Positions 39,701 through 47,649 of a stretch of DNA of 64,000 bases are shown one piece after another. The position numbers and the translations under genes were made by a program. Source of the stretch: Ferranicluibacter rubi (GTDB lineage: Bacteria; Pseudomonadota; Alphaproteobacteria; Rhizobiales; Rhizobiaceae); the NCBI RefSeq assembly GCF_011603255.1, contig NZ_JAANCM010000009.1, positions 1 to 64,000 of the forward strand, read 5' to 3'. The notes beneath the pieces are model-generated. The model made no database searches. It saw only the letters and a program-made list of their open reading frames with translations, and was not told where the DNA came from. Numbering within the stretch: position 1 is the first letter of the stretch; every line of letters begins with the position of its first letter.

Positions 39701-42700
39701 TTGTCGAGGCCGACATTGAGAGCGCGATCCATGGTTCCGAGCCGCTCCTCGATGCGGCCCGTGCCGCGCTCGATGGTCGTTTCGATCCGGCTTGCCGCTT
39801 CGCTGCTGATTCGGTCCAGTTCGCCGGTGCGCGAGGCGAGCGTCTCGGCGATGCGGGTGGCGGCTTCGCTGCTGATGCGGGCGATTTCCTCGGTGCGGCC
39901 GGCAAGGCTGCCGGAGATACGCTCGGCGGCGGTGCGGCTGGCATGGTCGAGTTCCGAGACGCGCTCGGATAGGGTGCCCGCGATGCGGTTGCCGGCGTCA
40001 TTCACCAGCGTATCGACATTGCCGACGCTGTCGCGGATGCGGGTTTCGAGATGGCCAAGGCTCGCCTCGATGCGGGTCCCGGTTTCGTCGAAGCGGGTGT
40101 TGATGCCGGAGATCGAGGTGTCCATGCGCTCGGTGAGGCCATCGGCCGCACGGGTCAGTTCGGCCGTGGTATCGCCGAGGCGCACGGCCACGCGGGCGGT
40201 GCTGTCGCGCAGGCGATTGTCGAGCGCTTCCGCGCTCTGGTCGATCGTGCGGGCGAGTGCTTCCTGGCGCTCTTCGAGCGTCATTTCCAGCATGCCGGCG
40301 CTGGCGGCGATCGTGGTGGCGATGGTGGCCGCCTGATCGTTCAGCATATCGGAGAGCTGGGTGGACCCATCGGCGACCGCCGTATTCAGGGCGTCGATGC
40401 GGGTGTCGAGCACGACGCGCAGACGGTCTTCCGTCGTGGACATCGTCTGGTCGAGGCTGGCAGCGCGGGCCGACAGGGTCTGTTCGATGGCGCCGGCGCG
40501 GGTGTCGATGGCGGCGGCCAGTTCGGCCGCGTGGGCGGAGAGTGCGCCGGCGATCTCGCCGCTGGCACCGGTCATGGTGCCGGCGATGGCATTGACGCGG
40601 CCGGTCATGTCCTCTGCGATGCCGGCGGTGCGGGCCGTGAGGTCGCGGTCGATCTCACCGATGCGGTCAGTCATCGTCTCGGCGATGGCGCTTGCGCGGA
40701 AGGAGAGCTGGTCTGCTATATCCTCAACGCGTGTGGCAAGCGTGTCGCCCATTTCGGACGCGCGGCCGACGAGAATGCGCGACAGGTCGTCCGTGCGTTC
40801 GGCAAGACGGTTGTCGAGGGCTGCGGTCTGGCCGGTGAGCGTTTCGTCGAGCGCACGGGCGTGATCGTCGATCATGCTGCCCAGGCGGACGGTGGTGCCG
40901 TCGAGCGCGCGCTCGATGCGGTCCGTGGCGCTGGAGAGCGAGCCGGAGAGGGTGGCTGCGCGCTGCTCGATGGAGCCGGTTGCATCGTTGAGCATGTCGC
41001 CGAGGCTGGACGCGCTGGTGGCGAGAAGGAAATCCAGGCGCTCGGTGGTGCCGTCGATGGCGTTTTCGATCGCCGCGGTCGAACCGGTGAGAACGTCGGA
41101 CAGAGCCGATGTGCGGGTGGCGAGCATCTCGTCCATGTGGCCGGCCGTGCTAGAGACCGCTTTGTCGAGCTGGCGCGTCGCTTCCGACAGCGTGCTCTTG
41201 ATGTTCGAGGCCCCGCGGACGAGAACCGCATTGATGTCGTCGGCATTGCCTTCGACGGCGCTTTCGATGGCGGAGGTGGTGGCGGCGAGTTCCCGGGCGC
41301 GGGCGGCAAGGACCGCATCGATGCGCTCGGCAGAGCCGGCAAGCGTGCCGTCCAGCATGGAGGTCGCGCCGGCCAGCGTCGCCGACAGGCCGGAGGTGCC
41401 GCGGGCCAGCAGCGTGTCGAGCTGTTCCGCGGTGCCCTCGATGACGCTTTCGATGCCGGCCGTGGACGATGCAAGGACGCCGGAGAGGGACATGGTCCGC
41501 TCCGACAGGACCTCATCGATCGCCCGCGTGGAACCGGAAAGGGTCGTGTCGAGCGTGCGGGTTGCCTGGTCGAGAGTCTGCGACAGGGCGGACGTGCGCT
41601 GCGCGAAGACCTGGTCGATCTGCTCGGAGGTGCCTTCGAGAGCGCTTTCGATACCGGCGGTCGAGGAGGCGAGAACGCCCGAGAGCGACATGGTGCGCTC
41701 GATCATGATCTCGTCGATGCGCTCGGCGGTGCCAGAGAAGGTGCCGTCCAGCGCACGGGTCGCGTCCGACAGGGCGCCGGTCAGCGTGGTGGTGCCGCGG
41801 GTGAGGACGCGGTCGATCTGTTCGGCGGTGCCTTCGACGGCGCTTTCGATGCCGGCGGTGGAGGAGGCCAGCACGCCCGAAAGCGACATTGTGCGCTCGA
41901 CCATAATGTCTTCGATGCGTTCGGCAGTCCCGTCGAAGGTCCGGTCAAGCGTCCGCGTGGCTTCGGCAAGCTTGCCGGCGAGCGTGTCGGTGTTCGAGGA
42001 GAGCACCCGATCGATCTGCTCCGCCGCGCCGTCGACGGCGCTTTCGATGCCGGCAGTGGACGAGGCGAGGACGCCCGAAAGCGTCATGGTGCGCTCGACC
42101 ATGATCTCATCGATGCGCTCGGCCGTGCCCGAGAAGGTGGTTTCGAGCGTGCGGGTGGCGCCCGAGAGTGCGCCGGTGAGGTTGTTGGTACCGCGTGTGA
42201 GGACGAGGTCGATCTGTTCGGCTGTGCCTTCGACGGCACTCTCGATGCCGGCGGTCGAGGAGGCGAGGACGCCGGAGAGCGTCATGGTGCGCTCGGTGAG
42301 AATCTCGTCGATGCGCTCGGCCGTGCCCGAGAAAGTATTGTCGAGCGTGCGGGTTGCTTCCGAGAGGGCGCCGGTGAGGTTGTTGGTGCCGCGTGTGAGG
42401 ACGAGATCGATCTGCTCGGCTGTGCCTTCGATGGCGCTCTCGATGCCGGCGGTCGAGGAGGCGAGGACGCCGGAGAGCGTCATGGTGCGCTCGGTGAGGA
42501 TCTCGTCGATGCGCTCGGCGGTGCCCGAGAAGGTGGTGTCGAGCGTGCGGGTCGCCTCCGACAGGGCGCCGGTGAGGTTGTTGGTGCCGCGTGTGAGGAC
42601 GAGATCGATCTGCTCGGCTGTGCCTTCGACGGCGCTTTCGATGCCGGCGGTCGAGGAGGCGAGGACGCCGGAGAGCGTCATGGTGCGTTCGGTGAGGATC

Positions 42701-45700
42701 TCGTCGATACGCTCGGCTGTGCCCGAGAAGGTGTTGTCGAGATTGCGCGTGGCGTCGGCAAGGGTGCTGTTGAGGGCGCTCGTGCCGCGCGACAGGATCT
42801 GGTCGATCTGCTCGCTCGTGCCTTCGATCGCGGCCGTGGAGCCTGCGAGGACGCCGGCGAGGCGTGTGGTGCGCTCCGCCATGACCTCATCGATGCGTTC
42901 GGCCGTACCGGCGAAGGTGGTATCGATGGTGCGCGTTGCGCCCGACAACGTCTCCGACAGGGTCGCCGTGCCGCGGGTGAGCAGCGTATCGATCTGTTCC
43001 GTCGTGCCTTCGAACAGGCTTTCCATGCCAGCTGTCGTGCCGGCGAGGACGCCCGAGAGTTCGAGCGTGCGCTCGGTCAGCATGCTGTCGATCTGCTCGG
43101 CGGTGCCTTCGAGCGCCGCGGTGGAGCTGGCGAGCACGCCCGAAAGCGTCATGGTGCGTTCGCTGATGATGTCGTCGATGCGCTCGGCCGTGCCGGTGAA
43201 GGCGCCTTCGATGGTGCGGGCAGCATTCGACAGGGTGGCGTCCAGCGCGCCGGCGCGGTCGCTCATCAGGGTTTCGATGCGCGTCGCATTGTTGGACAGC
43301 GTCTCGGTGATCGTCGCTGCACGGGCCGCCATGATGCCATCGATCCGTTCGGCATTGCCTTCCAGGGCGCCGTCGAGCGCTTCGGTGCTCGCGGCGAGCA
43401 TGACGGAGAGTTCCAGCGTGCGGTCGGAGAGCGTGTCGTCGAGACGCTGATGGCTGGTTGCGATGGTGCTCGCCAGATCGTCGGCGCGCGCGGTCAGCGA
43501 ACCCTCAATGCGATCCTGTGCGGCATCGAGACCCTGCAACAGGCCGCGGGCACGGCTGTCGAGCGTTTCCTGCAGCCGCTGCTCGGCGCTGCCGATGGCG
43601 GTGGCGACATCGTCGCTGCGGGTGGCGAAAGCCTGCTCGATATTGCCCCGGGCCGTGTCGAGGGCGCCGAGAAGGCGCTCGCTGCGGCTGTCGAAAGCGT
43701 CCGACAGGCGCCGCTCCGTCGTTTCCAGAGCGGATGTGACGACGCCGGTGCGTTCGGTGAGCAAAGCGCCGATGCGGGTTTCGGAGGCGCCGAGCCCCTC
43801 CATGAGGGCGCCGGTGCGGGTGTCGAGCGTTTCGGCAAGGCGTGCCTGGGTGGTGCCGAGCGCGGTCTCGATGCTGTCGGCGCGCTCTGCGAAATCGGAC
43901 TCGATGCGGTCCTGCGCGGCGGTGAGGGCGCTCATCAGCGAGCCGGAACGGGCGGCGAGAACGGTGTCGATGCGCTCATGCGCCTGACCGATCACGCTGT
44001 CCATCTCTCCGGTGCGGGCGGAGATGCTTTCCTCGATCATGGCCTGCGAGGCGCCAAGGGTGGTGGCGATGGACAGCGACTGATCGCCGATGGCGGCCTG
44101 GAATTTCTCGAGACCGTCGTCCAGCAGGCGGCCGAGCGTGTCGGAGCCGCCGGCCACGGACTGGTCGATGCGCGAGAGGCTATCGGCCATCTTCGCATCC
44201 AGCAGGCCGGCGCGGCGTTCGAAGGCGGTGGCAAAATCCTGGAAGCGGCCGTCGAAGGCGGTGGCCAGCTGGCCGACCGTGCCCTGCAGCTTCTCCTCGA
44301 AGAAGCCGGAGCGCAGGTCGAGATCCATAATGGCGTCGTCGGCCGCGGTCTTCAGGTTCTGGCGGAAGCTTGCCCCCTTTTCGTCCAGCGCGCCGTTCAG
44401 CGTGTTGAGGATGTCGTCGAGGCCGCCGGTGATGGCCTGCTGGCCGACGACGAGGCTCTCGTTCAGGTCGCGCGTCCGGGCGATCAGCGTCTCGTTCAGC
44501 TGGCGGGCGCGCTCGTTCAGCGCGGCATTCAGCTTCTCGGTGTTGCTGTCGAGCGTGGAGGCGCGCGTCTCGAACTGTCCGAGAAGCTGCTGTCCGCGCT
44601 TGATGAGCGTGTGGTTCAGCGCTTCCAGGCGGGTATCGAACTCGCTGGTGATGTCGGCGCCGGCCGCGTTGAGGCCGCTGACGAGCGCATCGGTGCGGGT
44701 GCTGAGAAGCGTGCTGATCGACTGCGATGCGGCCTGTGACTTTTCCATCAGCGCGGCGGCGCGGGTCTCGATCAGCGAGGCCGCAGCCTCGCCCGAGGTC
44801 GCGAGCCGCGTCTGCAGGTCTTCGCTGGCATTGGTCAGGTCGTCGCGCAGCTGGGCGTGGACGCCGGTGATGGAGGAGCGGATGCGCTCGGCATGGCCGA
44901 CGATCGCTTCACGCTCCAGACCGAGTTCCTGCACGAGCGTGCGGACCCGGAGTTCGTTGTCGCTATAGCTGCGCTCGAGTGCGTTGACTTCGGAATGGAC
45001 GAGGGTTTCCAGCTCGGTCGCGCGGGCGATCGTGCGCTCGATGCCTTCGTTCATGGCCGAGACTTCGCGGCGGACGGCCTGGCCGACCGTCATGATGCGG
45101 TCGGACGCGGTGGTTTCCGGTTCTGCCAGACGCAGGGCGACCTCGGTCATAGAGCGGGCGGCATTCCGCATTTCCTGCGCGCGCGCCATCATCACGCCGA
45201 AGGCGAAGAAGAGCATGACCGGGAGGACGATGAAGATGGCGGCGACGATGGCGCCGGGCAGGGCGGCAAGCGCTGCCAGCGAACGGATCTGCCAGATTTC
45301 CGGGCCGTAGAGCAAGTTGGCGATCCCGAAACCGGCGACGATCCAGATCAGCGACAAGATGGCGGCGCCGCGCATTGCGGTCCGGGCGGAACGGGCTTCG
45401 AGCGAACGGAGCATGGCCGGCGCCGTGCGACGGCTGTCGTCGTTGGCGGGGGCGAAGGTCGGCGATTTCGCGCCTGGGGCTGCCGGAACCGGTTCCGGCG
45501 CGAGGCTGCGCGGCTGGGCGAGGGGATCGTCGACAGGCTGGGCGGCGCGGGGCTGGGCTGCCGGCTTCGGGGCGGTAGCCGGCTGGGCAGGCTTCGCGCT
45601 TCCTGCTGCACGGGACGGGGCTGCACGGGAGGGGGACGTCGCGGCGGTTGCCGCGGCCTGCGGCTTCGGCGCCGTGCGGCCGGCTTCCGGCGGTGTCTCG

Positions 45701-45801
45701 TTGAGCGCGGACTTCAGTTCGTCGAAATCGATCCTCAAAGCGTCTTCGAGCGCTTGGAAGGCCTTGTCGTCGATCGACTCGTTGCTCTTGTTCGTCGCCA
45801 T
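36706..45801 (-). CDS. Giant membrane-anchored coiled-coil protein, GPR/RgsE (growth pole ring)-like
   Basis: A 3031-residue protein. Order: short acidic start; Ala/Pro-rich linker (about 40-125); two membrane helices (about 146-166 and 183-205); a helical region of about 2,400 residues made of degenerate ApoA-like repeats with Thr-rich phrases such as ERTMTLSGVLASSTAGIE; a Pro/Gln/Ala linker (about 2655-2910); and a compact C-terminal domain of about 115 residues (VMESLNSLSVDIARAID onwards). Two N-terminal membrane helices plus a vast apolipoprotein-like coiled coil fit the Agrobacterium growth-pole-ring protein GPR and Sinorhizobium RgsE, which organise polar growth, though those are near 2,100 residues as I recall. 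The family name is inferred. Often mis-annotated as kinesin-like. Confidence 0.7.
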   Translation of the reverse strand: MATNKSNESIDDKAFQALEDALRIDFDELKSALNETPPEAGRTAPKPQAAATAATSPSRAAPSRAAGSAKPAQPATAPKPAAQPRAAQPVDDPLAQPRSLAPEPVPAAPGAKSPTFAPANDDSRRTAPAMLRSLEARSARTAMRGAAILSLIWIVAGFGIANLLYGPEIWQIRSLAALAALPGAIVAAIFIVLPVMLFFAFGVMMARAQEMRNAARSMTEVALRLAEPETTASDRIMTVGQAVRREVSAMNEGIERTIARATELETLVHSEVNALERSYSDNELRVRTLVQELGLEREAIVGHAERIRSSITGVHAQLRDDLTNASEDLQTRLATSGEAAASLIETRAAALMEKSQAASQSISTLLSTRTDALVSGLNAAGADITSEFDTRLEALNHTLIKRGQQLLGQFETRASTLDSNTEKLNAALNERARQLNETLIARTRDLNESLVVGQQAITGGLDDILNTLNGALDEKGASFRQNLKTAADDAIMDLDLRSGFFEEKLQGTVGQLATAFDGRFQDFATAFERRAGLLDAKMADSLSRIDQSVAGGSDTLGRLLDDGLEKFQAAIGDQSLSIATTLGASQAMIEESISARTGEMDSVIGQAHERIDTVLAARSGSLMSALTAAQDRIESDFAERADSIETALGTTQARLAETLDTRTGALMEGLGASETRIGALLTERTGVVTSALETTERRLSDAFDSRSERLLGALDTARGNIEQAFATRSDDVATAIGSAEQRLQETLDSRARGLLQGLDAAQDRIEGSLTARADDLASTIATSHQRLDDTLSDRTLELSVMLAASTEALDGALEGNAERIDGIMAARAATITETLSNNATRIETLMSDRAGALDATLSNAARTIEGAFTGTAERIDDIISERTMTLSGVLASSTAALEGTAEQIDSMLTERTLELSGVLAGTTAGMESLFEGTTEQIDTLLTRGTATLSETLSGATRTIDTTFAGTAERIDEVMAERTTRLAGVLAGSTAAIEGTSEQIDQILSRGTSALNSTLADATRNLDNTFSGTAERIDEILTERTMTLSGVLASSTAGIESAVEGTAEQIDLVLTRGTNNLTGALSEATRTLDTTFSGTAERIDEILTERTMTLSGVLASSTAGIESAIEGTAEQIDLVLTRGTNNLTGALSEATRTLDNTFSGTAERIDEILTERTMTLSGVLASSTAGIESAVEGTAEQIDLVLTRGTNNLTGALSGATRTLETTFSGTAERIDEIMVERTMTLSGVLASSTAGIESAVDGAAEQIDRVLSSNTDTLAGKLAEATRTLDRTFDGTAERIEDIMVERTMSLSGVLASSTAGIESAVEGTAEQIDRVLTRGTTTLTGALSDATRALDGTFSGTAERIDEIMIERTMSLSGVLASSTAGIESALEGTSEQIDQVFAQRTSALSQTLDQATRTLDTTLSGSTRAIDEVLSERTMSLSGVLASSTAGIESVIEGTAEQLDTLLARGTSGLSATLAGATSMLDGTLAGSAERIDAVLAARARELAATTSAIESAVEGNADDINAVLVRGASNIKSTLSEATRQLDKAVSSTAGHMDEMLATRTSALSDVLTGSTAAIENAIDGTTERLDFLLATSASSLGDMLNDATGSIEQRAATLSGSLSSATDRIERALDGTTVRLGSMIDDHARALDETLTGQTAALDNRLAERTDDLSRILVGRASEMGDTLATRVEDIADQLSFRASAIAETMTDRIGEIDRDLTARTAGIAEDMTGRVNAIAGTMTGASGEIAGALSAHAAELAAAIDTRAGAIEQTLSARAASLDQTMSTTEDRLRVVLDTRIDALNTAVADGSTQLSDMLNDQAATIATTIAASAGMLEMTLEERQEALARTIDQSAEALDNRLRDSTARVAVRLGDTTAELTRAADGLTERMDTSISGINTRFDETGTRIEASLGHLETRIRDSVGNVDTLVNDAGNRIAGTLSERVSELDHASRTAAERISGSLAGRTEEIARISSEAATRIAETLASRTGELDRISSEAASRIETTIERGTGRIEERLGTMDRALNVGLDNVSRTIEGKAAHLVGSLRSAVSDTTQDIDAEAVRSSETLAKVGGDFAEAMAARQADFQNAIERTAATAAMRSAELARSVGDAADATLIRASETQTRIAEQGNALQRNLSDVEKALEARGEAIRTTLDERTRDLNSMLSGRTSELSRLIDEQARPVVETYVAAGRDAADRLTAAARDGAERLRAENDALVTALSARTGEQLGAISQRAEETARAIQMVENRLQSTAEALIERLSTSNAAIAGVVEEATSTFGAMDERLNATGDRFSETAERTSDMLSASTRLLEGKADRLVAISSSTLSQVGSLVGRFEDHSRMLGQASDLLAAAQSNLAGTLEERQEALRTLSVGLVSRSEDIERTMRALEGFVEGSFQRAEDRSNQIAGNLRSGIQASFSDVGRILTDAEERTQTAANAMRDALAHAGQDAEQSVDQLLARTEERSGQVAGTLRDGVQRAISDVDRTLGEAETRTRTAGEAMRDAIAAATDTAGASVDRTFARAEERAGEVAARLRGSVGASLSEIDGLLDETGKRSDAVSDKMREQIRQSVDEAIARFAGATDEIRRSGEEIRRELDMTRAELKRGAFDLPEEAKENAAVMRRAVSEQIKALQELSDIVGRSSSQLEIGEPTPHRGRMATQAAQPAYAPAQPSYAPAPAAVAAAPAGNPYQQPYPTAPTTLLGARAAEAAPARTVVTTEVSPMPQRHPAPVSAAPAQPRPAPAAARAPQETAAQPAPSQAAPAQTASVQAARPQPTQPQSVQPQPTQAPAQAAARPQPEAPPTAAPSAQPQRAARPPQEPVAQQRPAAAAETPLRGSVGIADRSPLRPASGAEDDMREGGSGWMRDLLRGASREEEPQQIAPARLRPETAPASAAQASPTQAPRSTDSRNPRHVMESLNSLSVDIARAIDHDASVDLWRRYQRGERDVFTRRLYTLKGQQTFDEIQRKYDREAEFRTAVDRYIADFEQLLADVARTDRDRVITQTYLTSDTGKVYTMLAHAAGRFS
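41491..42876 (-). repeat. Seven phase-locked 198-bp (66-residue) tandem repeats inside the giant gene
   Basis: The same landmark, CAT-GGTGCGCTC on the plus strand (coding ERTM), recurs at 41491, 41689, 41887, 42085, 42283, 42481 and 42679, exactly 198 bases apart each time. A unit reads about ERTMTLSGVLASSTAGIESA, then VEGTAEQIDLVLTRGTNNLT, then a GALSEATRTLDTTFSGTAER-type segment. Units starting at 42283 and 42481 are almost identical at the DNA level; flanking ones are more diverged. The length keeps the reading frame and the helical phase. Confidence 0.92.
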
Positions 45802-45956
45802 GCAGATACGCCTCGTTACCGAACTTTCCGTCTCGACATCGCGCAGCTGTCATGGCTGCCGACAATGCCGGATCGGGGGTGAGGACAGTTCCTGCGCATT
45901 GGATGCACGCAATACAATGACCGCACCAATTTCATACCGCGACCGGTGATGCTTTT

Positions 45957-46009
45957 TCCCATGGTCGCACAGCCATGGGAAGGGCCTCCCGGAGGGATGC
46001 CGGGCCCTT
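45957..46009. other. Hairpins in the gap between the giant gene and the Hpt gene
   Basis: TCCCATGG (45957-45964) pairs perfectly with CCATGGGA (45973-45980), and a second stem GGGCC/GGCCC (about 45983-46008) encloses TCCC/GGGA and is followed by TTT. These lie in the 595-base gap 45802-46396, which holds no convincing gene. They could belong to the giant gene's leader or to an unannotated small RNA. Confidence 0.35.
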
Positions 46010-46094
46010 TGCGGGAACCGATATCCTGTAACGTATCGTAGTGACACATCCGGGGTAGTCTTACAATTAACGCCCCGGGGCATTCGTTAAAATG

Positions 46095-46109
46095 CTAACA
46101 AGTTCTTAA
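46095..46109. promoter_or_regulatory. CtrA-like box 1 (giant gene/Hpt gene intergenic region)
   Basis: CTAA-CAAGTTC-TTAA followed by C matches TTAA-N7-TTAAC with one mismatch. It lies 294 bases before the giant gene start and 288 before the Hpt gene start. Confidence 0.4.
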
Positions 46110-46165
46110 CGGAATTCAGCCCCGGGAAGGCGTGAAGACCCTGCAATGCCGGATGTTTTCGTTCG

Positions 46166-46180
46166 TTAACCATACTTGAC
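46166..46180 (+). promoter_or_regulatory. CtrA-like box 2 (same intergenic region)
   Basis: TTAACCAT-ACT-TGAC contains the TTAACCAT half-site typical of alphaproteobacterial CtrA promoters, with an imperfect second half (TGAC for TTAA). It lies 57 bases from box 1. Confidence 0.35.
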
Positions 46181-46396
46181 AAAAGCCGCCCTGATTGCGC
46201 CCGGTTTTCATCTGATAGCAGCCCCGCTGCTGTGAAATCCACAGGAGACGGCAGTGCGGCGACGGGCCGGGTGCGCAGGGCTTCAGGCTCAAGGCGACCG
46301 CGACCATCGCATCCCGCATCGCCACCCGGATTCCGAGCCCGCGGGATGTCCCGCAACGAGCCGGCAGCGTTGGAAAACAGAATAAGGAAAACGTGC

Positions 46397-46765
46397 ATGG
46401 CCGCCCTCAACATCGCCTTCGACAGTCCCGAAACGGTACTTGGCCATCTTCACTCCCGCGGACGCCCCATCGACCTCGTCCACCTCGCCAACCAGACGAT
46501 GGGCGACAAGGTGCTGGAGATCGAAGTGCTGCAAATCTTCGCGCGACAGTCGCGTCAGATCGTCAAGGAACTGCTGGTCGAAGATGCACAGGTCCGCAAG
46601 GCCGCCGCGCATCGACTGAAGGGTGCGGCACTGGCCGTCGGCGCTTTCACGGTCGCCCATGTCGCCGCGTCCGTCGAAGAGCGGCCGGAGGATTCCGAAA
46701 TCCTCGCCGCGCTCTCGTCCGCCGTTCTCGATACCGAGATCTTCATTCTGAAGCTCTGCCGCTAG
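46397..46765 (+). CDS. Stand-alone Hpt (histidine phosphotransfer) domain protein
   Basis: A 122-residue all-helical protein. AHRLKGAALAVGA places the candidate phospho-acceptor at His72, matching the H-x-LKG-A motif of Hpt domains that pass phosphoryl groups between hybrid kinases and response regulators. I chose the ATG at 46397; the frame is open 55 codons further up without support. It is divergent from the giant gene and separated from ferredoxin by 188 bases. Its cognate kinase is not adjacent; cckA lies 12 kb away, and ChpT, the usual CckA partner, is a different type of protein. Confidence 0.72.
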   Translation: MAALNIAFDSPETVLGHLHSRGRPIDLVHLANQTMGDKVLEIEVLQIFARQSRQIVKELLVEDAQVRKAAAHRLKGAALAVGAFTVAHVAASVEERPEDSEILAALSSAVLDTEIFILKLCR

Positions 46766-46953
46766 CGGCCAGCGACACACGCCCGTCCGCGACGCTGGAT
46801 CGCGGCGGCATCCTTCGGAAAGCAGGCAAATCGACCTGTTTTCTTGACGGCTCGCCTGAAACAGTGTGAGAAAAACGGGCACCCCCTTTTTGCGGGCGTC
46901 GTGCCCGTTGGCATTGGCGGTCCCGCGCATCGAGCATCCGAGACCGCGCCATC

Positions 46954-47274
46954 ATGACAAAACTCAGCATCATTGCCTTCGACGGCACCCGCCACGAGCT
47001 GGAGGTCCAGACCGGATCGACCGTCATGGAAAATGCGGTTCGCAATTCCGTGCCCGGCATCGAGGCGGAATGCGGCGGCGCCTGTGCCTGTGCCACCTGT
47101 CATGTCTATATCGACGACGCGTGGACGGCCGCCGTCGGCGCGCCGGAGGCGATGGAAGAGGACATGCTGGACTTCGCCTACGACGTCCGTCCGACCTCGC
47201 GGCTGAGCTGTCAGATCAAGATGAGCGACGCGCTGGACGGCCTCGTCGTTCATGTGCCGGAACGCCAGGCCTGA
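46954..47274 (+). CDS. Adrenodoxin-type [2Fe-2S] ferredoxin
   Basis: A 106-residue ferredoxin. Cluster ligands follow the vertebrate/ISC pattern C-x5-C-x2-C ... C: Cys40, Cys46, Cys49 and Cys86 (LSCQIK); Cys44 is extra. Conserved [15 protein letters not shown] and the acidic patch [11 protein letters not shown] (about 65-75), used for docking with reductase and P450 or Fe-S assembly partners, are both present. In rhizobia this gene is usually alone, as here. The start is the ATG at 46954. Confidence 0.92.
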   Translation: MTKLSIIAFDGTRHELEVQTGSTVMENAVRNSVPGIEAECGGACACATCHVYIDDAWTAAVGAPEAMEEDMLDFAYDVRPTSRLSCQIKMSDALDGLVVHVPERQA

Positions 47275-47309
47275 TTTTCAGGCCTGATCGACTGACGGCA
47301 TTGTCGCCC

Positions 47310-47345
47310 AAAAAAAGCCCCGCCTGTCGCAGGGACAAGCGGGGC
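47310..47345 (-). terminator. Rho-independent terminator reading on the minus strand
   Basis: On the minus strand GCCCCGC pairs with GCGGGGC (47345-47339 with 47323-47317), extended by GACA/TGTC pairing with one mismatch, and followed by seven T (47316-47310). It points away from ferredoxin and lies 305 bases beyond the stop of the DUF922 gene, so it may end a separate RNA. Confidence 0.85.
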
Positions 47346-47569
47346 CAGGAGGGCGCATCGCACGCAGGATGAGGGAGGGATCATCTGCGGCAACAGGACA
47401 CGCCAGGAGAACAACAGGGCAGGGGCAAGCGTATCCGGTCGCCACGCGATCCGGTTCCGGACAGGTCCTTGCAAATATCGTCAGGGTCTTCAAGCCGGAA
47501 ACACGACGGCCTCGATGCACATCCCGGTGGCATCGGCTTTGGAAGCTTCGTTTCTTCTTGGCTTCCGAT
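47310..47569 (-). ncRNA. Candidate small RNA (about 250 nt)
   Basis: The stretch has no convincing ORF, ends in the terminator at 47310-47345, and begins after a TATAGT element on the minus strand (47581-47576), with a poor -35. Within it the minus strand shows unpaired-looking pyrimidine-rich motifs (CTCCTGG, CCCTCCC, CCCTCCTGG) that resemble anti-Shine-Dalgarno loops of rhizobial small RNAs. It could instead be the 3' leader of the DUF922 transcript. No family is recognised. Confidence 0.3.
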
Positions 47570-47649
47570 GTTTAGACTATAGCCGAACTTGGCGCCGGCC
47601 ACTATCGCTAGAAATCATCAATGAGTTGTTGCGGGTGACGGCACGTGTT

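Noticed and set aside
41491-42876. Regular repeats that could suggest a CRISPR-like or satellite array
   Set aside because: The 198-base period is a multiple of three, runs through an open reading frame without a break and codes for a coherent helical unit. There are no unique spacers.
40051-44739. A 1562-codon open frame on the plus strand opposite the giant gene
   Set aside because: It is the antisense shadow of a GC-rich, repeat-based gene. Its product is Gly/Ala/Arg-rich with no domain, and the minus-strand frame has membrane helices, coiled coil and a C-terminal domain.
45850-46083. Minus-strand frames of 77 codons between the giant gene and the Hpt gene
   Set aside because: No ribosome site, unlike codon use, and overlap with hairpins; more likely regulatory DNA.
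46176-46204. TTGACA at 46176-46181 as a promoter for the Hpt gene
   Set aside because: No acceptable -10 lies 15-19 bases downstream (GCCCGG at 17), so it was not called.
47381-47602. A 73-codon minus-strand frame in the candidate small-RNA interval
   Set aside because: It starts at or above the putative transcription start, has no ribosome site, and ends in a Cys/Arg-rich tail typical of chance frames.
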